From Oreocharis arfaki (Eukaryota; Chordata; Aves; Passeriformes; Paramythiidae): DNA of 64,000 nucleotides. The position numbers and the translations under genes were made by a program. The notes under the pieces were generated by a model. That model did not search any database, was not told where the DNA came from, and saw only the letters and a list, made by a program, of their open reading frames with translations. Positions 49,601-61,600 of this stretch are shown one piece after another. The stretch's first letter is position 1, and every line of letters begins with the position of its first letter. The DNA is taken from NCBI GenBank assembly GCA_013398015.1, contig VZRR01011364.1, positions 23,565 to 87,564 on the forward strand, read 5' to 3'.

Positions 49601-52600
49601 GCAGCCCATGTCACATTAAAATGTTGAAAACAGCAGAGCACTAGGTCTGAATTTACATCAGGTAGAGAGAGGGGCAGGAAGAGGTTGGAGAGGCAATATC
49701 TAGGAGGACGCAGTATCCAGGAGGAGGTGATCTTACCGCTGATGCGCTGGCGGAGAGCACGTAATTACGAGGTCTGGTTTCCTGAAAGTCAGGCACAGCC
49801 TGGGGGGGAATAGAGTGTCATGTACAAGGCACCAGAGAAGTCAACAGGAGTCACTGGGCGATGGGTGGAACAAGAAATCAGTGGCTTTTTTCCTGCCTGT
49901 GCTGGGAGCTTTGCTCCCATTCTGACGAGGGGCAGGAGGGAGGTCTCCTGACGTCTCAGCAGTGGTGCATGGAGGCCAGGCTTGTGCAGTGGGAGGTGGA
50001 CTGGCTTGTGCAGTCACACCTGGTACTCCAACAGCAGACACTCCTGCTCTTAGAAACTCTGCCTGTACTTACAACAATCAGCTCATACAGCACGATCCCA
50101 AGGGCATTCCCATTCCCCTACAGCCAGCAGGTTGCTCTTGTTGCATTAGCTCAGTCTCATGGGCAAGACCTTCCTTCCCCTTGTGTCCTGCCTACAGTCA
50201 CTGTACAGGGCCTTGCCCTTAAGGCAGGAGTGTTTACCAGCACTGGAGCATCCCTTCCACAGTGCCTTCTACTGCTCTCACTCTCCCCAAGCCATGTTTC
50301 CTCCTCACACAGCCAGACCTGCTGTTTTCAGGAAGGAACATGGTTTAGCCAAGCCAGGTCTAGCCAAAGGCAGTGTAGGAGTTTCCATCCCAGAGGTCAG
50401 GGAACCTCCAAGCTACCTTCTCCATAGCTAAACTTCTGCCCTGGGGCAGGAAGACTTGAGCACACTGGAGTCCAGTTTCCTCACTGGAAGTGCAATGGAC
50501 TCAGTCCACTCCCACACAGTTACGGGCTCATCAACCACCACATAATGTGGTGCTTTTATTCAGTTAAGACCAGGCCTCCTCCTGGGATGGCCTTTGGCTG
50601 TAGCACCACCTGAAGAGACAAACCGAGCTGCCTGACATCAGGAATCCTCCTGGCCAGCCCTTACTGCACAGTGGCTGCTGTGCAGGGCTGGCACAGTCCT
50701 GCTGGATCCCAGCTCTGGCATTAATCTCCTCAGGCCCCTTGTTCTCTCTCCCAGGTTAATCTCCCTGTAGTCACCAAGATCCACTTATACACACTGACCC
50801 ACTTTGCTGGGCCCCGAGCGGCCGGCTGGAATGAGTGACCAGTGTGCGGACGAGCAGTCAGGCAGTCCCAACAATTTTTTTTTTTTTCATACCATTTAGG
50901 AGTTTTAGGGATGGCTGGAGGAAGGAATAAGGAGGAGCAATTCCTATTACAAGCTCAACCTGAATATAGGGAGAAAAATGCACTGGTGAGGTTTGAGGCC
51001 AGCATAGCAAGTAGGCTGGACTCCTCCCTGTGGGGAGGAAGGATGTTTCACAGAAATAGCTGCTTATGCTTTTTGGTTTTTAAAGATCAAGAGCAACTGA
51101 AGAAACCTCTCCTCCCATTCCCTGGTCTCCAGGAAGTCCCAAAACTAGTCACAGCACATGGGATGAAGGAGGCAAGCTTCTCTTGTACTTCTGTGGATGG
51201 AGAAGTTGTATTTGCAAGCAGTGGTCAAAAGTGACCCACCTCCCTCCCCCTTCCACTCTGGTAATGAGGAAAAGAGGCAGAACAGCACCACAACCAGATT
51301 ATCCTGCCTGTCATTGTCTCCGGGCTGCCCTTCCAGAGAGGGACTGGCCACTCAACCCCACCTCCTCCTGCCTGCAGCCGGAGGAGCCCGAGGGGGTCTT
51401 TGGGAGAGCTCCTGCCTCTCTTGAGCACTGCTTGCAGGCAGCGTGGATGGACCCGAGGGATGCTCCAGAGGGGCTGCAGGCAGGTCTCTGACACTCCCAT
51501 CCTTCTGGAGCACCTCCCCCAGGCAGCCACAGCCCTGATCACGCCCAGAACATGCTGCGGGGCCAGTCCCAATGGGACAAAGGAGATACGAATTTTCTTT
51601 TTAAAAATGGGAAAGAGACAATGAGAGGTGTTAAAGAAAAAAAAAAATCACAGCACTGTTAGCACAGTCAATACTCACATCTCCCTCACACTGAGCAAAT
51701 TACAAAGAAACAAAACAAAAAGGTTAGTAAACAAAACAGCATCAACAGGAAGGACAAAGCACAGAGTCTGTGGGAAATGCACAAGCCCAGGTGCTCCACA
51801 GCAGCTCACGGGTCTGGGCAGCAGCACTCGGAGGGGCATCACGAGACAGAAGCTGTGGGAACACGAATTTGCACTACAGAGGGGAAGAGCAGCAAGAGAG
51901 AGGTGAGCTGGGAGAGCTGGGATACTTCAGCTTGGATGGGGAGGTGTGACACAGGACTCCAGGCATGTTACAGGGAATGCTGTGATCTAGATGAGGAGTC
52001 TAGAGCAGAGGAAGCAGCTCTCCCCGGTGCTGGGAGCTTCCACCTCGTCATCCAGCAGTCAGGGAGGCACCCAGAGCCCAGGGACCCCACCTTTAGCTGA
52101 GCTGGGTGAGAGACGGGTCCCCACAGCAGCAGCTGAATTTGCTCTGCTCTTGCTGTCAGTGTTTCAGCCACTCTGCTGCTTTGAGGCTTGGCCTGGGGAG
52201 AACACCCTGGAAAGCCTGGATTGGCTCTGCACCTGCCTGGGAGACCCCAAAAGTTCCAGTGGGAAACAAAGGTTTTCTTTTCCAGCTACAGGGGAGTCCC
52301 TGAACCAAGGGTGTGTGTGCAGGTGAGAGGCCTTGGGATCACCTCCTGTAGGAAGCAAGGTAAAGAGGGGGGAAAGGGAGGAAGCACAGGAGGTACCTGA
52401 ATTCCTGCTCTGATCTGAGCTTAAAGCAATGGCCACCAATTTCCCCTGAGACTGGGGGCACTGTCCCCTCCAGAAGGGGAATGAGGGACTCCTGAAGTTA
52501 CTTTCAGAGGATCTGGGGGACCTGACTGATTACAGGAGGTTTTTTTAAAGAGCAGCTACTAGTGCTGTTCACAGCTGTCCTGTGTAGGTCTGAACACCCT

Positions 52601-55600
52601 GTGAGACCTGCTGATGGAGGCTGCTGAGCTTAGCACAGCTTCCCCATCTGCCGTGGCTGTAATTGCAGCTGGAGGAAAGGGAAAACACCTGGGAACTGGC
52701 TACCCAGGGAGAGACAAGGCCAGAGGCCCAGTGAGCAGAGGGTTAGAAATAGGCTCATAGCAGGGCTGCTGGGCTGGTATCCTAGTGCATCCCAGAGACT
52801 GACTGACAAGGACAGTCTGGTTCTGACTTGCATACATTTGCCAGTTGAGCTCCTGGCCTCACGGCAGAAGCAGAACTTGGCAGGTCCTTGTGCCAATAGC
52901 CAGAGCTCTACAGGATGATAACCAGCTCCAACCAGGCCCTCCAGGCAACCCATCAGCGGCCAGGGTGATGCATTCCCCAAAGCCAGAGGGCAAGATAAGC
53001 CCGTAACCAGAGTGCCATGAACTGAGTGAGCAGAGAGGCTCAGGGATGGACCTTGTAGCCAGTCTGACCCTGGCCACCCCTTACCCGCTCCCACAGCACT
53101 CCTGCCTGGGAGCTGGCAGAATCCTAACTAGTCTGACAGGCTGGGAGTGCTGGAGAGCTCCAGGAGCCTTTCCCTCATGCACCTCCCAGCTCAGCTCTCT
53201 CTTGGCTTGGCTTGAGATCCCCTGTGAAAATTAGCAAGTCCTAAGAAGATGCAGCCTTTTAGTTACGAGCACAACTCATCCAGCAGCCCTGATCAGTCTG
53301 GAGGCAGGAGCCTGGGTCAAGTGCAAGCTTCCAGTCTCAGAACTGTTTGCTTCAACTTCTCCAAGGGAGGACATCTCAGAAACAGGCCCATGGCTCTGGC
53401 TCCCAGTTCTCTTCCATCCCAGATGAGGAATTCCCCCACCTGTGCCTGCCAGAGACAGGACACAGCAGGATAACCTAATTTTTGACCATGTGAGTCAAGC
53501 CCTGGGGCCAGAAGGATGGGGAGAGAAATGAGGGGAGGAGTTACCGCTGCTTTTGCCTCGGCAGCTTTGGCCTTCTTCAACCTGGCCTTGCAGGCATCCA
53601 GATCCAGGCGTCGGTTCTGCAGGATCCTCCGCTCTTTCTGGAAGGGACAGGAGATGGGTCAGAGCAGATTGCTTAGAAGCAAGGTTGACAAGGGGACATG
53701 GTATCACCTAGGAATCAAATCTATTTCTTTATCAAAACATGCCGGGGAGAAAGAACCCGTTGCTATGCTCATCTCCTTAGCAAGAGTTTTGGGGCTGGTT
53801 GCCAGGGATACAGGATAACCTCCTGGAAACAGGGCAGCCTGTGATGGGTGGTGCCCACAAGCTGCAGGAGTGGCGAAATGAGTTACTTTCCTCATGCACG
53901 GCAGCTGGCAACCCTTCCCGATCAGAGGGGGAACCTGAGCAGATCTAAGGCTGGTATTCCCTCATCCTTGCACTCCTTAAGGAGAGAGGTATGGAGTCAT
54001 CCTTTGTCATAGGGAAAGAAAAGGGGTTCTCTGTTTCTCTCTCCCCCTGCCCTCCTTGTCTCCAGGGACGTGACAAACTTCCCTTTCCCTGCTACCACAC
54101 TTACAGAGATGGTTCTCCAATCCCCTTCCAGGAAGTTGCGCAGTGGGGTCAGGAAGTTGATGGAGGCAGAGTGGATGAATTCCCGTTCTGCTGCACCCAA
54201 GCGCCTCTGAGTCTCTCCAACTTTTATCAAAGTCTTCCCTGCAACAACAGGAACCTTCAGCTCCAGGAGAAGCCTATTACCATGTGTTGCCTTCAGCCAA
54301 CTCACCCAGAGCTTCCAGACTCCCGTGCTGGGGGACACAGGCACATCTGTACCTGGCCTGGGCGAGGTGACCGTGCCCATCCCACACCAGCTCCAGCCCT
54401 ACCCACTCTGCTGTTGGCCTGAGGCGTCTTTTCACTGCTCCCAGGGCAGCTCTGATCTTATCTGCTGAGGCACTCATGCCACTGATGTATTTTACTGCTC
54501 TACTTGCTTGCGCAGAATGATCCTTCTTCGCCTCATAAAACAGAGGCACAGGAACAGAGCAGCAAATTAAAAAGCACCAGAGCAGAAAACATGAGTTGAT
54601 TAGGCAGTGTTGGCTATAGATGCAGTTACAGCTGCTCTGGCTGTAACAACACTCACTATTGAACAACTATTGATTTGGAGAGCAGGAACAAAGCTCATGG
54701 CAGGGGCAAGGACAGCTGGAAGTGAAGGCTGTGTCTCTGTGCAGGTCTGCTGCTTAAAGAAACCCAAAATTCCCTCAGGAAGGGACAACTGTGAGGATTT
54801 AAGAGCAGAAAGATGTTCTGTGTGGTCAGGAAGGAGCCTGCTGCAGACATCTCAATGCAAAACAGTATTAGGGACATTCTCTCGGGAAGGGATGGATTCC
54901 CAGGACTTCTTCATTAGCCAGGCTGACTTACCATAAGGTGTCCCTGGCCCAAAGTCATTGGCTGCCTCTGTCATGTACTGTGCCAGCAGCTCCCCATTGG
55001 TGACCCGGGAAGGCACCTTCCGGTCAAGCTTCTCGTACAGGAATTCTTCTACTCTGGCACCTGGAATGAGGAGACCAGGGAGGGTGAAAGAGGGTCCCTG
55101 AACTGGAATTCACGGCAGCCCACCTCACCTCAGTGATGCACCGGGCAGCAGGCACCGGTGCCAGGAGCAGGTGTCTCTGCCCCAGTGCACTCCCGGGCTC
55201 TGAAGTGCTCTCAGCTGCACAGGGAAGGACAGGCCCTGCAAAGACACGTTTCTCCCAAGCCCCACAAACTCTACAGGGCTCTCTGTCAGAGGCCATGTCT
55301 TTCACCACTGAGCTGCAAGTGACATTTGTCCTTCAAGCCTTAGGAGAAGCTGCACTTACTCGGGTTTGGCTGTAGAAGAACTTCAGTCTGACGCAAGATC
55401 TTCTCTGTCCAGTTCTTTGTGCAGTCTGCCCTGGCCAGAAGGTTTTCAAAGTGGGCATCAAGTTCAGTCTTCTCAGCCTGGCCCAGCTTTTCTTCAGTAA
55501 ACTGCAGGAAGAAGGCAGTCATTAGGTCTGCTCTTCCAAAGCAAATTTAGTGTGTTATAGAGCTAATAAGGGACAGTGAAGCTGCTTTTGTCTTGTGTAT

Positions 55601-58600
55601 TCACCTTAGAACAGAGCTAAAAACCCTTCAAGGTGTCATTCTTTGTTCCCAGGCATCTTTCAGGGGAAGAGGGCAAATTTTTTGCCCAAGAGTAGAACAA
55701 GCACCAACCTAAAAATAGACTCCAGGCTTGAGAGGTGTTCCAGAATAAGTAACTTTTAATAAGATCTAGTACAAAAATACTCCAGTTGAGGGAGATCTAT
55801 TTAAATATGCACATGGCTTCCACTGCTTCATGCAGAAGAGCAACAGACATTCTTCATATGAGGGAAGGTGCTAAATCCCTTCATCTCCTACTGACCAGCT
55901 CTGTGTCCTGCAAACCCAAGGGGCCAGGAATGCTATTACCACCTCAAGTCAGGAGACTCAAACTCAGGATTTAGATAAAACCACTTCCAGCAAGTGACTG
56001 TTCTTCTGGTACACATTCTGAAGCAGGGAATTGAAATATAACACTGTCCAACTCTTCTCTGCATGCAGATTCATACTGGCAATGGACAATCCCTCCCCTC
56101 TGCAATTCCTTTTAAAATTAGTAGCAGGGAGAATTAGGCTGTGCAAGTCTCCAGTGTTTTCATACTGGGCAGTGACATCTGACCAGGTTTGTCAGTCTGG
56201 AGATGCAGCATCAGATGGCCTGGACACCCTCCATTGCTTCCTTGAGGGATGTCTGAGAGAAGAGCCCATTCCCTCTCATCCCATCCCCATTTCCCATGTG
56301 CTCCTTTCAGTGAAGTTGGACAACTTCAGTGTATTTTTAAGCACAATTTCCTGCTCTTGACAGAACCAGCATCTTGTTAGATCATGCTAAAAGACCCTTT
56401 GGTCAGCTGTACCATTTGGGATCCTACAGAGGCTCCAGTTGTCCTTTAACCCTTGTTAATGGTCTCTGATGCCATTGCTGCGTTATCAGGACATGGTACT
56501 GTGCAATACTGGCACAGTCAGATGCCAAAGATTAAAGCCTGGCTAAAGCTCTTAGCTGAAATGCAGCTCCTGTCTGATCTACCACTGGTACCTTCTCCTC
56601 TCTGCTTCCCTTCACCAGAGCTCATCTCTAGATGGGCCAAGATGTCCCTTCCATGGGGTCTTGCTCCGGTGTCTGCTGCCCTTCCTGAAAGGCTTCCTGG
56701 CCAGCTCTGTTCCTTTCCCATCCAGCACAACGCTGGGAACAAAGTGAGATAAGGAGAGCCCAGAGCTGGGGCAAACAGCCCTTGGAGTCCTGTTACCAGA
56801 TGTCTGAGATATACAAGCCCTCCAGGTGTGTTTACACAGCGACCTGTTTGGCATGATTCGAGCTCCAGCCAGCAGAGTGCTTTGCCAGAGGCGGGTGGTG
56901 ACAGATTCTCAGCTGCAGGGACAGGACAGGCACACTTTCCCCCGCAGCCCGTTGGGGACAGAGGACCAGGGATCACTTAGCTGGTCTCTCCCGTGCACAA
57001 GCAGCCCCTGGTTACTGGCACATAATTTTAACTGGGTTTTGCCATGGTCCCCTGGCCATTGCTGGACAACAGGTAAAAGCAGATTCAAGGCGAGAGGGTG
57101 TTTGTATTGTTTGATTACTTTGGGGGTCACACATGGCTCTCAGCGGCTGAGGCTGCTTTCCTCTGTCACTGCTGGGAGCCCAGGGCTGTTTTCAGACTCT
57201 GCCAGCCTGGGCTGAGTCACTGCCATGCAGCAAACTGGGACTTCCCAGGTATTTGGCACCAATTCTTGAGTCATCTGTTTAAGATCTTTCCTAAACAAGC
57301 CAAGACTCTTTGATGCAAAGGCAAGTCTCTCTCGACCCCCTTTCCCAGACAGCATTTTGAGACCTCATCTCACTTTCAAGTCCAGCTCTTTTCCCTGCAG
57401 TTTAGGTTTATCCTGCACCAGCATCTGCCCCGGAGCTGTCAAACTAAACCCAGTTTCTTGTCAGCTGAATTGAGTCAGCTTCTTACAGCATTGCTGCAGT
57501 GCCAGATCGCTGCTGAAGCCCTCCAGCATCTCCACAGTGCTACGGCCACTGTCCCAAACCACTCCAGCTCTGGGGTCCTTCGCTTTATTAACAAGTTGCA
57601 TCTTTGGCATCACTGTCCTCTGTGGCTATTTTGTGTAACCCAGTGCAGGGGTCACAGCTCGGCACTCGCCAGGACTCAGAAACTCAATTCTTATCTCAAG
57701 TGAGGCACTAAAGCTGTTTGTCTTGCAACATGGCTGAGGGTGGCACCAGGATCACGGCAAGCCTGGGGGCTATGCCAGAAGGGGAGGATGGGCTGGAATC
57801 TCAGTCACAGCCCTTGGCTCCAAAGGGTCAGGCCAGAAAACAATCTCTTATTCAGGCTTCCTTTCAGGGTTGGAAAGCAAGGCATGAAGCGGGTGCGAGG
57901 CATGGGAGGCTGAGACTCCACTGACACTTAATTCCCTGAGTGTCTCCCTGACCCCTGCCCAGGAGCTGGATGTGCTGAACCCAGCCCAGGCACAGCCTTG
58001 GGGGGTTGGTGCCTCACTGCAGGGGCTGCACTGGGTGCTATCCCTGCCCAGTGCTACCTCTTCCTCCTCCCTGTGCACAGGGAGTTGCTGATCCAGCTCG
58101 ATTTGACCTCTAATGTGACTTTTTAGACCTATCAGAGAACCCACCCGACTTCACAGCAGTAGTGGGGATGTGCCATGAAGTGCAGGGAGAGCAAGACCAC
58201 CTCCTGCAGGAGCAGCCTGCCATGAGATCCGTTGAAGCTTCTCCTGGAAGCACAGCCAGCACAGGAGATTACAGGTAAATTACACTGACCTACAAGCTGG
58301 CTTATTTTTTTGTCTGGTGCAAGTGGAAATCTGAGATTTTAGGTGGCAACAGGTCTCAGCTGCTGGTCCCTTACCTGGCTGCCCAGCGAAAAGAAGGGTA
58401 GAAGAACAGCAGTTCCTGAAATTTGGCTACTCAAGCACTTCAGGCAGAACTACCCTGTAAAGGATTTCTATTCCTGAGAATTTGTTTTCATAACACTGAA
58501 ATTTGATTGAAAAGATTTCATTGTGACACCAAGAGATGCAGAACAAACGAACTGATCATACCCTCAAGCCTCCTGACTGTAAAAAGACAGATTTTGAGTA

Positions 58601-61600
58601 TTTCGTATCTTGCTGTTCCCAGACTAGAAGCATTGCTGTCTTTTTAAACAGATTGCCACAAATGGGAGTGATATTTGGTTTCATCAAGTTGATTTACAGG
58701 CTTGGTGCAGATCCCCAGGGAGAGAGGCAGGCAGAGCTGGCAGAGCACAGGCAGTTGCAGTGCTGAGAAAGAACCTCCAGCTCCTCCATCCTGCTGTGGC
58801 AGAACTACTCCCGTTTGTTTTCTAGAACCTGAGGACTGGGTCAATAGCCCTGAACCAATTCCCAGATCTGCATCCTGGGATCATGAGCCAGGTCGCAGTG
58901 CTGAGAGGCTGTTCCCCTGCAGGAAACATCCTTGCAGCTGACCCAGAGCAGGTGCTTAATAATGCAGGGCAGCCTTTTGTCAGTGCCACTCTCCAGGAAG
59001 AGCAGTCGTGCTGCATTCCAGGACATCAATAATTCAGCCAAAGGTTGGGTTTCCTCTGGGAGGCTTGGCTGGCCAGCAGGAATGAGAGATGCTTTATCAG
59101 GGCCCAGGTGGGCAAACAGAGTGACCCGGCAGGAGAGGAGCACTTGGGCCACAGGCCCAAAAGGAGCAGGGATGTGCTGGACTGCAGCTAGGGCAGCTGC
59201 GCTAAGCATTCACAGCTTGGGGAAAAGCCCCTTCCCCCAAGAGAGTTGGCAGACACACATCTGGGATGTCCGGAGGGTCAGCAAGCAATGCTGAGCTGGA
59301 GGGGCCCCTCTACACTACAGGTACAGATCAAACAGCCTGTGACTAAAGGCCATCAGAGTCAGGCTTTAAAGTAGCCCATGGTATTTCCTTTGCTGAAAGC
59401 ATCAGTACCTTTCTCTCCTTAAAAGTGAGGGGAATAAAATCCCAATATAGTAAAAGTCCAGGCCTTTATGCTGAGATCTCTAACATGATGGCTGCAGCCC
59501 CCTTGCAGAGGATCTGCTGGCAGAGTTCCGGCCCTTGTACCACTTGCAGGGTCCCCATTTTATCCAACTGGGCGTTACTTATGACTTTGCACTTTAAATT
59601 ACAAAGATCAAACCAGGGCCAGGAGATTTAAATCAGGAATAGTCTCTTGTACTGGCCAGTAGATTTAGGCTGTTGGGTTTTTCAAAGCCTCCAAATAGCT
59701 CAAAATGCTCAAAACACAGTAATATTTGCTCTTTTGATCAGATGCACAACACAATCAGTTGAGCAAATCTGGCTCCCACTTTGTACAGGGTTGCAGTAGG
59801 AAAAAAGCTACAGCTACTCAGCATCTGAAAACTACCTGATTTGCAGCAGCTCTGGACCAGATACAGAGTCTGCTCCAAGTATTTGGTCACCGGGAGTCAG
59901 GAAAGCCAGGCTGGGAGCCAAGTGAAACTGTGCTAGAGGACAGTCGGAAGCCATTAACAGGGACAGCTTGGTTAACTCATGAGCAAGGCATTTAGGAAAG
60001 GAAAAAAACCACTGTTGTGTGGGTTAACCTTGGCTGGACCACCAAGGTGGCACCAGGTCTTTCTATCACTTCCCTCCTCAGCAGAACAGGGGGGTTGAAA
60101 AGAAGATGGAAAAACCTCATAGTTAAAGATAAAGGCAGTTTAATGAAGAAAAAGTTGTGTGTGGAAGCAAAGGAAGCCAAAAGATTTTCTTGTTTCCTTC
60201 CCATCTGCAAGTGATGTGTCGACCACTTCCTGGGAAGCTGGGCGCCAGTACATGTCGTGGTTGCTCCAAAAGACAAATGTGCTCTATAATAATGTCCCTC
60301 CTCCTCCTCTCTCTTAGGTTTTATTGCTCAGCAATGTCCTATGGTATGGAATATCCCTTGGGGCAGCTTGGGTCAGCTGTCCTGGCTGTGTCCCTACCAA
60401 GACCTTGTCCTCTCCTTGGGTCACCTTCTGCTCTCTGAACTTTTAAAGTGTGAACACCAGTAAGATCAGCAAGCAGAGGGTTTATTTTATCTACTAATGA
60501 TAAAAGTCTGTTTTATCACCGGAGTTCAGGGAGCTGGGGGAGTCTGCAGGAGCTTCAAGACAGAGTAAGTCAGCCTCTAGCTGTTTTAGTAATGACATTA
60601 GCGGGGGGAGAAGCACCCAAAGGCTGTATTCACACTTAGGCATTTTCACCCAGAGCCTGTTTACATCAGAACTGACAAAAGACAGACACCTATAATTATT
60701 CCAGACCTCTCTGAAAGAGCCTGGCTTGCAGCCTATCTAGAACAGAAACATCCAATGTGTGGCCACACAGCTTCCACTGGCCAAGGTTTGGGATCAGACC
60801 CACTTACTGATAACTGGAAAGTGCATCTGATCAAAGACAGAGGCCCTCCTCCAAGTGAAGATGAAGAGTGACCTGTTTGGAGTCTGTCTGCAGATGCCAC
60901 ATCCCCTCGGAGAATACTGATCTGATGGCTGCAACCGGTAGTGCGAGTGTCAGTACAGGCCATGCTCAGGTGAGATGCTGAATCCTACACGAGCTCTATA
61001 TCCTTCCAGCTGCCCAAGCCTAGAAGCTTGTTCCTCACTCCCAGGGTAGCAGAGCTGTCCACTACTTTCCTACCCCACCTTTACTGTCTGCTCTGCTTTT
61101 CTGGAGGAGTCCTGTGACTGATGCCTGAGTGAGAAAGAGCCATGTAAAGGCAGCAGTGGGTTTGAGCTGTTTTGATTGGGTTTTTTTGTCATGAGGAGCC
61201 TAGTCCAAAATCCTTCTTCCAGCACCTACGTTAGGTTGTATTTGACAGGTTTCAAACCAGCTCCTGCCCTGAGCCAGCCCAGAGGTGTTGTGCTGACCAT
61301 GCCCTGTCTCCTTTCTCCCTGGCTGAGCCCTAATTCCAGTTCGAGTGAAGCTCCTATGTGTTGGTCAGACAGCTCTGCCAGACAGTAGGAGCTAATGCTG
61401 TCTGAGTGGAACAGCACATAATGGCCACCCCATTTATCTCCCAGTCGCCGCAGTTCCAGTAAAACATCACTTTGTTAAATGCCTGGAGCTGGAGAAAGCA
61501 TCTCCAAATGCTACAGAAAACAGCTTTTTCTAGACAGCTTATTCCCATCCTAGAAGATCTGCAGTGCTAAAGCGTGCTACAAACCCAGCCCTTACTACCC

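Noticed and set aside
49861..50427. 188-codon plus-strand open frame in an SH3GLB2 intron
   Set aside because: Low-complexity Ser/Leu/Gln-rich product in a GC-rich intron, with no family resemblance.
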